From assembly GCF_000711715.1 (NCBI RefSeq), contig NZ_JONN01000001.1, forward strand, positions 1,550,001 to 1,614,000: a stretch of DNA of 64,000 nt, in the 5' to 3' direction. The notes beneath the pieces are model-generated. The model was not told where the DNA came from and ran no database searches. It was given only the letters and a program-made list of their open reading frames with translations. The stretch's first letter is position 1; each line of letters starts with the position of its first letter. This stretch comes from Sphingomonas astaxanthinifaciens DSM 22298 (GTDB lineage: Bacteria > Pseudomonadota > Alphaproteobacteria > Sphingomonadales > Sphingomonadaceae). Position numbers and translations under genes: made by a program. Shown one piece after another: positions 1 to 8,279 of this stretch.

Positions 1-439
1 CGCGGGCGTCCATCGCATTCATGTCGGCGCGCAGCGCGGCGAACCGGCGGGCGGCGGCTAGACGGCGCTCGATCCGCGCGACCAGCACTTCGAAATGGAA
101 GGGCTTGAGGATTACGTCCTCGGCGCCCGCCGCGAAGGCGCGGACCGCGGGATCGGGTTCGGCGCGGCTGGCGATCAGCATCACCGGGACTTCGGCGAAG
201 GCCGTCTGCTCGCGAATGGCGCGGGTCAGTTCGGGACCGTTCATCGGAGTCATCACGAGTTCGGCGATGACGAGGTCGATCGGCGAGCGGTGCAGTTCCC
301 CCAGCGCGGCGCGGCCGTCGCTTGCCGTGATGATCGCATAGCCCTCGGCTCCGAGCCGCCTTGCCAGCAGCGCGAGGTGCGATCGATTGGGCGACACGAC
401 GAGGACGCGCGGACGCTTGGAGGGTGCTGGCACTGCCAT
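1..439 (-). CDS. Response-regulator-like receiver domain protein, 3' end outside window
   Basis: The first ~125 residues have a CheY-like receiver fold: a hydrophobic first strand (RVLVVS), a PMNG loop, a VPVMLIA strand and a final LKPF with the conserved lysine. Key phospho-chemistry residues are changed. The acidic pair after strand 1 is SPN, the phospho-acceptor position in LVIAELVM is Glu instead of Asp, and the switch Thr/Ser aligns with Ala. It is therefore probably a pseudo-receiver not controlled by ordinary phosphorylation. The ATG at 439 is the first reasonable start. The frame is open to base 1 (146 codons), so any output domain lies off the left edge; the last visible stretch is helical and Ala/Arg-rich. 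Receiver fold is seen; function is unknown. Confidence 0.8.
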   Translation of the reverse strand, partial: MAVPAPSKRPRVLVVSPNRSHLALLARRLGAEGYAIITASDGRAALGELHRSPIDLVIAELVMTPMNGPELTRAIREQTAFAEVPVMLIASRAEPDPAVRAFAAGAEDVILKPFHFEVLVARIERRLAAARRFAALRADMNAMDAR

Positions 440-508
440 GCCCGTAACGGTGAAGCGAAATGGTAAACGAAGTCTTAAGTTTCGGGCCAGGCGGGACCGA
501 GCCGCGGC

Positions 509-1075
509 TCAGGCGTCGAGCTCGACGTCCCAGTAGAGATAGTCGCGCCAGCTTTCGTGGAGGTAGTTGGGCGGGAAGGCCCGGCCATGGTCCTGCAATT
601 GCCAGCTGGTCGGCCGCTCGGGCCAGCGGGCAATGCTCATGCCGGCCTGCCGCGGCGTGCGCCCGCCCTTCCTGAGGTTGCAGGGCGCGCAGGCGGTGGC
701 GACATTTTCCCAGGTCGTCCGCCCGCCCTGCGCGCGCGGGATGACATGGTCGAAGGTCAGTTCGCGGTGGCTGCCGCAATAGACGCAGCGGAAGCGGTCG
801 CGGAGGAAGAGGTTGAAGCGGGTAAAGGCGGGGTGCTCGCTCGGCCGCACGAACTGCCGGAGCGCGATCACGCTCGGCAGCTTGAGCGTATGATTGGGCG
901 AATGCACCTCGCGCTCATAGTGGGCGATGACGTCGACCCGCTCGAGGAACATCGCCTTGACCGCGGTCTGCCACGGCCACAGGCTCAGCGGATAATAGGA
1001 GAGCGGGGTATAATCGGCATTGAGGACCAGCGCCGGACAGCTGTCGGGATGGCGGATCAGTTCGGGATGATACAC
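509..1075 (-). CDS. HNH endonuclease
   Basis: A 188-residue HNH family nuclease. The C-terminal half carries a CVYC knuckle, the FDHVIPRAQGG core with the metal-binding His, a WENVATAC segment and a second CAPC knuckle, the layout of the compact chromosomal HNH proteins common in alphaproteobacteria. The N-terminal part (ALVLNADYTPLSYYPL) is also typical of that family. The frame is open upstream to 1183, but GTG at 1075 preceded by GGAGAA gives the family-like N-terminus; the extra upstream residues look like translated leader. The cellular role of this HNH subfamily is not known. Divergent from gluQ. Confidence 0.85.
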   Translation of the reverse strand: MYHPELIRHPDSCPALVLNADYTPLSYYPLSLWPWQTAVKAMFLERVDVIAHYEREVHSPNHTLKLPSVIALRQFVRPSEHPAFTRFNLFLRDRFRCVYCGSHRELTFDHVIPRAQGGRTTWENVATACAPCNLRKGGRTPRQAGMSIARWPERPTSWQLQDHGRAFPPNYLHESWRDYLYWDVELDA

Positions 1076-1247
1076 GAGCGCGGGTTCTCCGTTCGGTCTC
1101 GCCGAACGCGCCCCTCCGGCCTCGTCGCACGCAAGGAGGAGAGACCGTTTTCGGCCGCTTCCCTTGTGCCCACCGGATGCCAAGCCGATGTGACGCCGTC
1201 ATGAATCGCAAGTTGCGGAATCGCGGTCAAGGGTCTTTGCGCGTGCA

Positions 1248-2084
1248 ATGATCACGCGCTTCGCCCCCTCGCCCACCGGGCGGTTGCATCTCGGCCACGC
1301 CTACAGTGCGGTGTTGGGGCGGCGGCACGGGGAGCGCTGGCTGCTGCGGATCGAGGATCTCGACCCCGGGCGGGCGCGGCCCGAGTTCGTCGGAGGGATA
1401 ATCGAGGACCTCGCCTGGCTCGGCCTCGAACCTGACGGCGAGCCCCTCGTCCAGTCGCGGCGAACGCACCTCTATGCCGAGGCGCTCGAGACGCTGAAGA
1501 AGCGCGGACTAGTCTATCCCTGTTTCTGCACCCGCGCCGACATCGCCGCCTCGCTGAGCGCGCCGCACGGCGATGCCGGAAGCGCCTATCCCGGCACCTG
1601 CCGCGGCCGCCCCGACGATCCCGCGCGCCGCGCCTCGACCCCGCACAGCTGGCGCCTGCATTCGGCGAAGGCGCTGGACGAGGTCGGCGGCGTTCCGGGC
1701 TGGCGCGAACTTGGCGGGGAGGCGTTCGAGGGCTCGGCCACCATGATCGGCGATGCCATCCTGGCGCGGAAGGACGCGCCCTCCTCCTATCATTTGTCGT
1801 GCGTCGTCGACGACTGGGAAAGCGGCGTGACCCTCGTCGTGCGCGGCGCCGACCTCAGGCCTTCGACCCCCGTCCAGCGGCTGCTCCAGATCCTGCTCGG
1901 CGCGCCCGAGCCCGTCTATCTGCACCATGCGCTCGTCACCCACGAGGACGGCCGCCGCCTCGCCAAGCGCGATGCCGCGCCGACGCTCGCCGCCATGCGC
2001 GCGGCCGGGGTGGACGGCCCGGCCCTCGCATGGGAGCTTGCTACGGGCCAGCTCCCTACTGGTTATCGGCTGGCAGGAGACTAA
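1248..2084 (+). CDS. gluQ: Glutamyl-Q tRNA(Asp) synthetase
   Basis: A 278-residue paralogue of the GluRS catalytic domain without the anticodon-binding domain. GluQ-RS charges glutamate onto queuosine-34 of tRNA(Asp). Class I signatures are visible: HLGHA (HIGH-like, residues ~14-18) within RFAPSPTGRLHLGH, and RLAKRD as the KMSKS-like loop near residue 238. A CFC pair and a later YPGTCRG give the Cys/Tyr zinc site of this family. Length fits GluQ-RS (about 280-300) and not GluRS (about 470). It is followed 12 nt later by a HIG1-type gene on the same strand. Confidence 0.93.
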   Translation: MITRFAPSPTGRLHLGHAYSAVLGRRHGERWLLRIEDLDPGRARPEFVGGIIEDLAWLGLEPDGEPLVQSRRTHLYAEALETLKKRGLVYPCFCTRADIAASLSAPHGDAGSAYPGTCRGRPDDPARRASTPHSWRLHSAKALDEVGGVPGWRELGGEAFEGSATMIGDAILARKDAPSSYHLSCVVDDWESGVTLVVRGADLRPSTPVQRLLQILLGAPEPVYLHHALVTHEDGRRLAKRDAAPTLAAMRAAGVDGPALAWELATGQLPTGYRLAGD

Positions 2085-2096
2085 GTAGGAGAGGTT

Positions 2097-2300
2097 ATGA
2101 ACACGCTCCTCATCATCCTGCTCGTCGGCTTCATGGCCGCTACCGCCTACGTCCTCGTGCGCGGGGTCATGGCCATGGCCTCGGGCAAGGTCGGCAACCA
2201 GGAACAGCAGCAGCAGTGGATGCGCAAGCGCGTCCTCTACCAGGGCATTGCGATCTTCATCGCCGCCGCGATCCTGCTCCTCGCGGGCGGCGGCAAATAG
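2097..2300 (+). CDS. HIG1-type twin-transmembrane protein
   Basis: A 67-residue protein with two hydrophobic segments (about residues 3-26 and 48-63) separated by a polar, Gln-rich loop. The loop holds RKRVLYQ, matching the R-x-R-x3-Q signature of HIG1 domains, which in mitochondria associate with cytochrome oxidase complexes. AGGAG lies just before the ATG at 2097. It sits between gluQ and the cobalamin adenosyltransferase gene, probably co-transcribed. The fold assignment is good; a respiratory role is inferred only from the eukaryotic family. Confidence 0.8.
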   Translation: MNTLLIILLVGFMAATAYVLVRGVMAMASGKVGNQEQQQQWMRKRVLYQGIAIFIAAAILLLAGGGK

Positions 2301-2304
2301 TCCC

Positions 2305-2862
2305 TTGGTCAAGCTGACGAAGATCTACACCCGCACGGGCGACGGCGGGGACAGCGGGCTGGTTGACGGGAGCCGGGTCAGCAAGGCGAGCCCGCGCATG
2401 CACGCGATCGGTGAGGTCGACGAGGCCAATAGCGCCATCGGCCTCGCCCTGGTCGCGCTCGACGGCGCGGCGAAGGAGATGCTGTCGCGGATCCAGAACG
2501 AGCTGTTCGACCTCGGCGCCGACCTCGCCACCCCGGGCGAGATCGAAGGCGCGCTGCGGATCGTCCCCGAGCAGGTCGCCCGGCTGGAGGCCGAGATCGA
2601 CGCGATGAACGCCGAGCTCGCGCCGCTGACCAGCTTCATCCTCCCCGCCGGGCCCGCGGGCGTGTCCGCGCTCCACCTCGCCCGCGCGACCGTCCGCCGG
2701 GCCGAGCGCTGGACCGTCGCCCTGGGTGCGGAAGAGCCGATCAACGCCCACGCGCTCGCCTATCTCAACCGCCTGTCGGACCATCTGTTCGTGACCGCGC
2801 GGCATGTCGCCAGCCGCTCGGGTGGCGACGTCCTGTGGAAGCCGGGCGCCACCCGCACCTGA
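2305..2862 (+). CDS. pduO: Cob(I)alamin adenosyltransferase (PduO type)
   Basis: A 185-residue corrinoid adenosyltransferase that moves the 5'-deoxyadenosyl group of ATP to cob(I)alamin to make coenzyme B12. The N-terminal TKIYTRTGDGGDSGL is the PduO ATP-binding motif; GEVDEANSAIG and the C-terminal RRAERW...LNRLSDHLF stretch with its conserved Arg and Asp are also present. The start is taken as TTG at 2305, because an upstream start would run through the previous gene and the family begins just before this motif. A GGCGG sequence lies before it. No other B12 gene is nearby. Confidence 0.92.
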   Translation: MVKLTKIYTRTGDGGDSGLVDGSRVSKASPRMHAIGEVDEANSAIGLALVALDGAAKEMLSRIQNELFDLGADLATPGEIEGALRIVPEQVARLEAEIDAMNAELAPLTSFILPAGPAGVSALHLARATVRRAERWTVALGAEEPINAHALAYLNRLSDHLFVTARHVASRSGGDVLWKPGATRT

Positions 2863-2932
2863 CAAGAGGTCTAGGTACGGCACTGAAACCATTCCCGCGG
2901 GTTTGATATCGAGCCTGTTCCCGGGAGTGCTC

Positions 2933-3556
2933 GTGACCCTCAAAGCCATTGCCATTAACGCCACGCTCAAGCCGACCGGCAAGGAGCCTTCGTCCACCGA
3001 CAAGATGATCGACCTCGTCCGCGACCAGCTCAAGGAGCACGAGGTCGAATGGGCGGGCACGATCCGCCTCGCCGACCATCGCATCAAATGGGGCGTCAGC
3101 TCGGACGAGGGCGACGGCGACGAATGGCCCGAGCTTCGCCGCCGGATCCTCGCCGCCGACATTCTCGTCTTCGGGACGCCGATCTGGATGGGGCAGCTGT
3201 CGAGCCCCGCCAAGCTGGTGCTCGAGCGGATGGACGCCTTCCTGTCCGAGACCGACGACCGGGGCCGCACCCCCGCCAGCGGCAAGCTCGCGGTCGCCGC
3301 GATCGTCGGCAACGAGGATGGCGCGCATCGCTGCACCGCCGACCTCTTCCAGGCGCTCAACGATGTGGGCTGGACCATTCCCGCGGGCGGCGCGACCTAT
3401 TGGGTCGGCGAGGCGATGAACAAGAAGGACTTCAAGGACCTGCCCGAGGTGCCCGAGCAAGTCACCGCGACGGTCGCCGCGCTGGCGAGCAATGCCGCGC
3501 ATCTCGCCAAGCTTCTTGGAAATGACACGTATAAAGGGGTAGAGCAGAAGGCATGA
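2933..3556 (+). CDS. Flavodoxin/NADPH-dependent FMN reductase family protein
   Basis: A 207-residue flavodoxin-fold protein. It opens with KAIAINATLKP (strand plus FMN phosphate loop of the FMN_red type), has FGTPIWMGQLSSPAK at about residue 80 as the second flavin loop, and a later YWVGEAM segment. GTG at 2933 is preceded by GGGAG and starts the family-like strand. Its last four bases overlap the egtB start (ATGA at 3553-3556), so it is probably translated in concert with egtB and egtD. No role in ergothioneine synthesis is established for such a protein; a redox-supply role is only inferred from coupling. Confidence 0.87.
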   Translation: MTLKAIAINATLKPTGKEPSSTDKMIDLVRDQLKEHEVEWAGTIRLADHRIKWGVSSDEGDGDEWPELRRRILAADILVFGTPIWMGQLSSPAKLVLERMDAFLSETDDRGRTPASGKLAVAAIVGNEDGAHRCTADLFQALNDVGWTIPAGGATYWVGEAMNKKDFKDLPEVPEQVTATVAALASNAAHLAKLLGNDTYKGVEQKA

Positions 3557-4782
3557 ACGCCGCTGCTCCCGTTCGCCAGCCCGGACTGGCCGAGCGCGTG
3601 GCAGAAGTCCGTGCGCTGACGCTGGCGCTCGCCGCGCCGCTGGGCGATGCCGATGCGACCGTCCAGCCGATGCCCGACGCCTCGCCCGCCAAGTGGCATC
3701 TCGCGCATACCAGCTGGTTCTTCGAGACCTTCGTCCTGCGCGACTTCGTGCCCGGCTATCGTCCCTATGACGAGCGCTGGGGCTTCCTCTTCAACAGCTA
3801 TTACAACGGCGAGGGGAAAAGGCTCGCGCGCGACCGGCGGGGCATGCTGGCGCGGCCGCATCTCGACGAGATCCGCGCCTATCGCGCCCATGTCGACGCG
3901 GCGCTGGCGCGGGCCATTCCCGATCTGCCCGCCGAAGCGCTGTCGCTGGTCGAGCTTGGCATCCACCACGAGCAACAGCACCAGGAGCTGTTCCTGACCG
4001 ACATCCTCGCAAGCTTCGCGGCCAATCCGCTCGAGCCCGCTTATGGCGCAGACAAGGATGCGGTGAGCGCGGGCATGCCGCTGACCTGGCACGAGGGCCG
4101 CGCGGGCGAGCAGGAAATCGGCGCCGGGGACGACGGCTTCTCCTTCGACAGCGAGCGGCCCCGTCACCGGGTCTGGCTGCAGCCCCACGCCATCGCCAGC
4201 CGCACCGTCACCAATGGCGAATGGGCCGAGTTCATCGCCGCGGGCGGTTATTCGAACCCCGCGCTGTGGCTGAGCGACGGCTGGGACTGGGTCCAGCGCG
4301 AGGGCATCACCGGCCCGCTCTACCGCGACGAGGACGGCACCGCCTTCACTCTCGCCGGGCGCCGGCCGCTCGATCCGCAGGCCCCGGTCACCCATGTCAG
4401 CTATTACGAGGCCGATGCCTTTGCCCGCTGGGCCGGGGCGCGGCTTCCGACCGAGGCCGAGTGGGAAGCCTGGGCGGCGGGGGCGGACCCCTGCGCCGGC
4501 CACCAGCTCGATCGCGCCGGCCCGGTCCGGCCGCAAGGCAGCGACGGGCCGTTCGGCGACGTCTGGTGCTGGACCGGCTCGGCCTTCCTGCCCCACCCCG
4601 GCTTCCGCCAGCCCGAGGGCACGGTCGGCGAATATAATGGCAAGTTCATGAGCGGGCAGATGGTGCTCAAGGGGGCCAGCTGCGCCACCCCGCGCGGCCA
4701 TTCGCGCGCCAGCTATCGCAATTTCTTCCCCCCGGCCGCGCGCTGGCAATTCACAGGAGTACGTCTTGCTCGCGATCTCTGA
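3553..4782 (+). CDS. egtB: Ergothioneine biosynthesis sulfoxide synthase
   Basis: A 409-residue EgtB. The enzyme uses non-haem iron and O2 to join a thiol (gamma-Glu-Cys or Cys) to N-alpha-trimethylhistidine as a sulfoxide. The N-terminal DinB-like domain supplies the iron ligands: H52 in WHLAHT, and H139 and H143 in the HHEQQHQE motif (HX3HXE). The C-terminal half is an FGE-sulfatase domain, recognisable from RLPTEAEWEAWAAGA and the closing RNFFPPAARWQFTGVRLARD. Length matches the family. It overlaps the flavodoxin gene by 4 nt and egtD by 17 nt. No egtA, egtC or egtE is in the window. Confidence 0.95.
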   Translation: MNAAAPVRQPGLAERVAEVRALTLALAAPLGDADATVQPMPDASPAKWHLAHTSWFFETFVLRDFVPGYRPYDERWGFLFNSYYNGEGKRLARDRRGMLARPHLDEIRAYRAHVDAALARAIPDLPAEALSLVELGIHHEQQHQELFLTDILASFAANPLEPAYGADKDAVSAGMPLTWHEGRAGEQEIGAGDDGFSFDSERPRHRVWLQPHAIASRTVTNGEWAEFIAAGGYSNPALWLSDGWDWVQREGITGPLYRDEDGTAFTLAGRRPLDPQAPVTHVSYYEADAFARWAGARLPTEAEWEAWAAGADPCAGHQLDRAGPVRPQGSDGPFGDVWCWTGSAFLPHPGFRQPEGTVGEYNGKFMSGQMVLKGASCATPRGHSRASYRNFFPPAARWQFTGVRLARDL

Positions 4783-5725
4783 GCAGGTGGATGAGGCCTT
4801 CGCCCGCGACGTCCTCGACGGGCTGGCGCAGAAGCAGCCGGCGGTCCCGGCGCGCTGGTTCTACGACGAGCGCGGCTCGGCGCTGTTCGACGACATCACC
4901 CGGCTGCCCGAATATTACCCGACCCGGACCGAGCTTGCGATCCTCAGCCGCTCGATGGGCGAGATCGCCGCGGCGGTCGGCACCGGCCGTGCGGTGGTCG
5001 ACTATGGCGCGGGGTCGCAGATCAAGACCCCCCTGCTGCTCGAGGGGATCGATCCCGCGCTCTACGTCCCGGTCGACATTAGTGGGGTCCACCTGCGCGC
5101 CAGTGCCGAGGCGCTGCAGCAGCGCTTTCCTGATCTTGCGATCGAGCCGGTCGAGGCCGATTTCGCCAAGCCCTTTCGCTTGCCGCCAGCGGTCGATCGC
5201 CATCCGGTGCTGGGTTTCTTCCCGGGCTCGACCATCGGCAATTTCGTGCCCGCTAGCGCAATCGACCTCCTGCGCTCCTTCCGCGCGACCCTCGGCGTCG
5301 ACGCGCTGCTGCTGATCGGGGTCGACCGGATCAAGGACCGGTCGCGACTGATCGAGGCCTATGACGATGCCCAAGGGGTGACCGCGGCCTTCAATCGCAA
5401 TCTCCTCGAGCGGATCAACCGCGAGCTTGGCGGGACCGTGCCGATCGAGGCCTTCCGCCACGAGGCGCGGTGGAACGCGATGCTGTCGCGGGTCGAGATG
5501 CACCTCGTCGCCGCCCGCGATGTGACCTTCGAGGTGGTCGGCCGCACCTTCCGCATCGCGCAAGGGGGCAGCATCCACACCGAGAACAGCCACAAATATA
5601 CTTCCGAGAGCGCCCGGCTGCTGCTGGCGGCCGGAGGCTGGACCCCGCTTCAGGAATGGACCGACGGGCCGGGCGACTTCTCGCTGCTGCTGGCCCGCGC
5701 CGAAGCCGACCGCATGGCCCCCTAG
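4766..5725 (+). CDS. egtD: L-histidine N-alpha-methyltransferase
   Basis: A 319-residue EgtD (DUF2260-type SAM methyltransferase) that trimethylates histidine to hercynine, the EgtB substrate. Family features include ARWFYDERGSALFDDITRLPEYYPTR cut across residues ~28-55, the SAM-binding DYGAGSQIKTPLLL, and the late EVVGRTFRIAQG and EWTDGPGDFSLLLA segments. The start is TTG at 4766, inside the egtB 3' end, with a clear AGGAG seven bases upstream (4755-4759). The overlap implies translational coupling. EgtB and EgtD together are the minimal ergothioneine core. Confidence 0.95.
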   Translation: MLAISEQVDEAFARDVLDGLAQKQPAVPARWFYDERGSALFDDITRLPEYYPTRTELAILSRSMGEIAAAVGTGRAVVDYGAGSQIKTPLLLEGIDPALYVPVDISGVHLRASAEALQQRFPDLAIEPVEADFAKPFRLPPAVDRHPVLGFFPGSTIGNFVPASAIDLLRSFRATLGVDALLLIGVDRIKDRSRLIEAYDDAQGVTAAFNRNLLERINRELGGTVPIEAFRHEARWNAMLSRVEMHLVAARDVTFEVVGRTFRIAQGGSIHTENSHKYTSESARLLLAAGGWTPLQEWTDGPGDFSLLLARAEADRMAP

Positions 5726-5769
5726 GGCCCGTGTTGCCGGGGGCCGCCCCCCTCGGCTACAGCCCCGGC

Positions 5770-6078
5770 ATGGTTCTTCGCACGCTCCTCGAGATCGCCG
5801 CCATCCTCCTCAACCTGCTGTGGTGGCTGATCATCATCCAGGTGATCCTGAGCTGGCTGATCGCCTTCAACGTGCTCAACACCTCGAGCCAGGGGGTCCG
5901 CCGCTTCCTTACCGGCCTCGACCGCCTGCTCGAGCCGCTCTACCGGCCGTTCCGCAAGATCCTGCCTGATTTCGGCGGGCTCGACCTGTCGCCGGTGGTG
6001 GTGCTGCTGCTGATCGGGATCCTGATCAATCCGGTCATTTCCAACGCTTTGGCGTCGCTGCCCCAACCGGGGATGTGA
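5770..6078 (+). CDS. YggT family membrane protein
   Basis: A 102-residue inner-membrane protein with two hydrophobic blocks (about residues 5-33 and 76-95). A linker carries the YggT hallmark [24 protein letters not shown], spread over residues ~55-78. YggT proteins are linked to osmotic or envelope functions, but the mechanism is unclear. ATG at 5770 gives the usual N-terminus; an upstream open frame belongs to the antiparallel reading of egtD. It is followed after 4 nt by folD, so the two are likely one transcript. Confidence 0.9.
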   Translation: MVLRTLLEIAAILLNLLWWLIIIQVILSWLIAFNVLNTSSQGVRRFLTGLDRLLEPLYRPFRKILPDFGGLDLSPVVVLLLIGILINPVISNALASLPQPGM

Positions 6079-6082
6079 GGCG

Positions 6083-6976
6083 ATGAGCGCGCGTCGAATC
6101 GACGGCAAGGCCGCCGCCGCGGCGCTGCGCGCGCGGGTCGCCGGGCTCGCGCAATCCTTCGCCGCCGCGACCGGACGGCCCGCGGGACTCGCAACCGTGC
6201 TGGTCGGCGAGGACCCCGCGAGCCAGGTCTATATCCGCTCCAAGCGCGCCGCGACCGCCGAGGCGGGGATGCGGAGTGACCATCATCCCCTCGACGCCGG
6301 CACCAGCGAAACCGAGCTGCTGGCGCTGATCGAGCGGCTCAATGCCGACCCCGCGGTCGACGGGATCCTCGTCCAGCTGCCGCTGCCGGCGCACATGGAC
6401 GCCGCGCGGGTGATCGCGACCATCGATCCCGACAAGGACGTCGACGGCTTCCACGTCGTCAACGCGGGACGGCTGGCAGTGGGCGACCCGGCGGCGCTCG
6501 TCCCCTGCACGCCGCTTGGCTGCCTGCACCTTCTCAAGGCGGAACTCGGCGACCTGTCGGGCCTCCATGCGGTCGTCATCGGCCGCTCCAACATCGTCGG
6601 CAAGCCGATGGCGATGCTGCTGCTGGGCGAAAGCTGCACGGTGACCATCGCCCACAGTCGCACCCGCGACCTTCCCGCGATCTGCCGCGAGGCCGACATC
6701 CTGGTCGCCGCGGTCGGCCGGCCCGAAATGGTCAAGGCCGACTGGATCAAGCCGGGTGCGACGGTGATCGACGTCGGCATCAACCGCCTCCCGGGGGCCG
6801 AGCCGGGCAAGAGCCGGCTGGTCGGCGACGTCGCCTTCGCCGAGGCGGCCGAGGTGGCGGGCGCGATCACCCCGGTTCCGGGCGGGGTCGGGCCGATGAC
6901 CATCGCCATGCTCCTGCGCAACACCCTCGTCGCCGCGCATCGCCGCGCCGGCCTCCCCGCTCCGGAAGGACTGTAA
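6083..6976 (+). CDS. folD: Bifunctional methylenetetrahydrofolate dehydrogenase/cyclohydrolase
   Basis: A 297-residue FolD, which interconverts 5,10-methylene-THF and 10-formyl-THF in the cytosol. Visible motifs: [14 protein letters not shown] with the catalytic Lys (residues ~43-56), [20 protein letters not shown], the Rossmann loop [13 protein letters not shown] and the closing [14 protein letters not shown]. Length is normal. The stop TAA directly abuts the next ATG at 6977. Confidence 0.97.
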   Translation: MSARRIDGKAAAAALRARVAGLAQSFAAATGRPAGLATVLVGEDPASQVYIRSKRAATAEAGMRSDHHPLDAGTSETELLALIERLNADPAVDGILVQLPLPAHMDAARVIATIDPDKDVDGFHVVNAGRLAVGDPAALVPCTPLGCLHLLKAELGDLSGLHAVVIGRSNIVGKPMAMLLLGESCTVTIAHSRTRDLPAICREADILVAAVGRPEMVKADWIKPGATVIDVGINRLPGAEPGKSRLVGDVAFAEAAEVAGAITPVPGGVGPMTIAMLLRNTLVAAHRRAGLPAPEGL

Positions 6977-7624
6977 ATGCTTGGCCTCGGCCTTCTCCTT
7001 GCCGCCGCCACCGTGCCCGCAACCGCGATCGAGGCCGAGCGTGCCTTTGCCGCCGACGCGCGGCGCGAGGGGCAATGGACCGCCTTTCGCAAATGGGCGG
7101 ACCCGACCGCGGTGATGTTCACGCCCCAGGCGGTGTGGGCGCAGGATTATCTCAAGGACCGGAAGGATCCGGCGACCTCGGTGCGCTGGCAGGCGTCGGA
7201 CAGCTGGGTCAGCTGCGACCGCCGGACCGCCGTCAACACCGGCCCCTGGCAACTGCCGGACGCGAACGGCTATTTCGTCACCCTCTGGATGCGCCAGCCG
7301 AGCGGCGACTGGCGCTGGACGGTCGATGGCGGCGACACGCTGAGGAAGCCGCTGGCGGCCCCCGCGCGCCCCCGCCTGCGGGTGGCCGCCTGCACCAATC
7401 GCGCCGCGCGGCTGCGCGCGGTTTCGCGCGACTATGCCAATCCGACCAACCGCACCGCTCCGCCGGGGGACAGCGGCTTCGCCCGCTCGGCCGACGGGAC
7501 CCTGCTGTTCCACTGGACGGTGACGGCCGCCGGCGCGCGCCGGACCCAGGTCCGGCTGTGGAACGGGCGGCGGTTCGAAACCGTGCTCGACCGTCAGGTG
7601 GCGGCATCCCCGGCGCGCTCGTGA
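6977..7624 (+). CDS. Uncharacterised secreted protein
   Basis: A 215-residue protein with a short hydrophobic N-terminus (MLGLGLLLAAATVPATA) that looks like a signal peptide, followed by a soluble, Trp-rich region. Segments such as WTAFRKWADPTAVMF resemble NTF2-like/SnoaL secreted proteins of sphingomonads, but I cannot name a family with confidence. Two cysteine-containing segments (WVSCDRR, RVAACTNR) could form a disulfide. It directly abuts folD and its stop overlaps the marC GTG start (GTGA at 7621-7624), so the three are probably one operon. Confidence 0.75.
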   Translation: MLGLGLLLAAATVPATAIEAERAFAADARREGQWTAFRKWADPTAVMFTPQAVWAQDYLKDRKDPATSVRWQASDSWVSCDRRTAVNTGPWQLPDANGYFVTLWMRQPSGDWRWTVDGGDTLRKPLAAPARPRLRVAACTNRAARLRAVSRDYANPTNRTAPPGDSGFARSADGTLLFHWTVTAAGARRTQVRLWNGRRFETVLDRQVAASPARS

Positions 7625-8253
7625 TCGAGCTCTTCACCTCGGCCTTCATCACGCTCGCGGTCATCGTCGACCCGCCGGGCTGCGCGCCGATCTTCGCCGG
7701 CCTGACCAAGGGTACCGACGCGGTGCACCGGCGGCGCATGGCGTTCCGCTCGGCGCTGGTCGCCTGGTGCATCCTGACCTTCTTCGCCTTTCTCGGCGAG
7801 CCCCTGTTGCGCACGCTCGGGGTCAGCCTCTCGGCCTTCCGGCTGGCGGGCGGGATCATGCTGTTCATGATCGCCCTAGACATGGTGTTCGAGAAGCGGA
7901 CCGAGCGCCGCGAGGAGCGCGCCCGCGAGATCGAGGGTTCGCCCGAGGCCGAAGACATTTCGGTCTTCCCGATGGCGATCCCGATGATCGCGGGGCCGGG
8001 CTCGATCGCCTCGATCATGCTGCTGTCGGCCCGCGCCGAGGGCGTCGCCGAGCAGGCTATTGTCCTCGGTGCGATGACCGCGGTGATCGTGCTGACCCTC
8101 GCAGCCCTCCTCGCCGCGGGCCCGCTGATGCGGCTGATCGGGGCCAAGCTCGAGGCGATGATCACCCGCATCCTCGGCGTGATCCTCGCCGCGCTGGCGG
8201 TGCAGTTCGTGCTCGACGGGCTCGAGCGGAGCCTTCCCGGCCTCGCCGGCTAG
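7621..8253 (+). CDS. MarC family integral membrane protein
   Basis: A 210-residue polytopic protein of the MarC (UPF0056) family, with about six hydrophobic segments. Hallmarks are FITLAVIVDPPGCAPIF near the N-terminus, FRLAGGIMLFMIALDMVF in the middle and FPMAIPMIAGPGSIASIM at about residue 118. The charged ERREERAREIEG linker is also usual. Transport function is not established for the family. GTG at 7621 overlaps the upstream stop. Confidence 0.92.
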   Translation: MIELFTSAFITLAVIVDPPGCAPIFAGLTKGTDAVHRRRMAFRSALVAWCILTFFAFLGEPLLRTLGVSLSAFRLAGGIMLFMIALDMVFEKRTERREERAREIEGSPEAEDISVFPMAIPMIAGPGSIASIMLLSARAEGVAEQAIVLGAMTAVIVLTLAALLAAGPLMRLIGAKLEAMITRILGVILAALAVQFVLDGLERSLPGLAG

Positions 8254-8279
8254 ACGCAATCGACGCCTGGCCGGCTAGG

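Noticed and set aside
509..1183. A longer 224-residue HNH protein from 1183
   Set aside because: The extra N-terminal residues are Gly/Arg-rich with no family resemblance, and GTG at 1075 has a better ribosome site.
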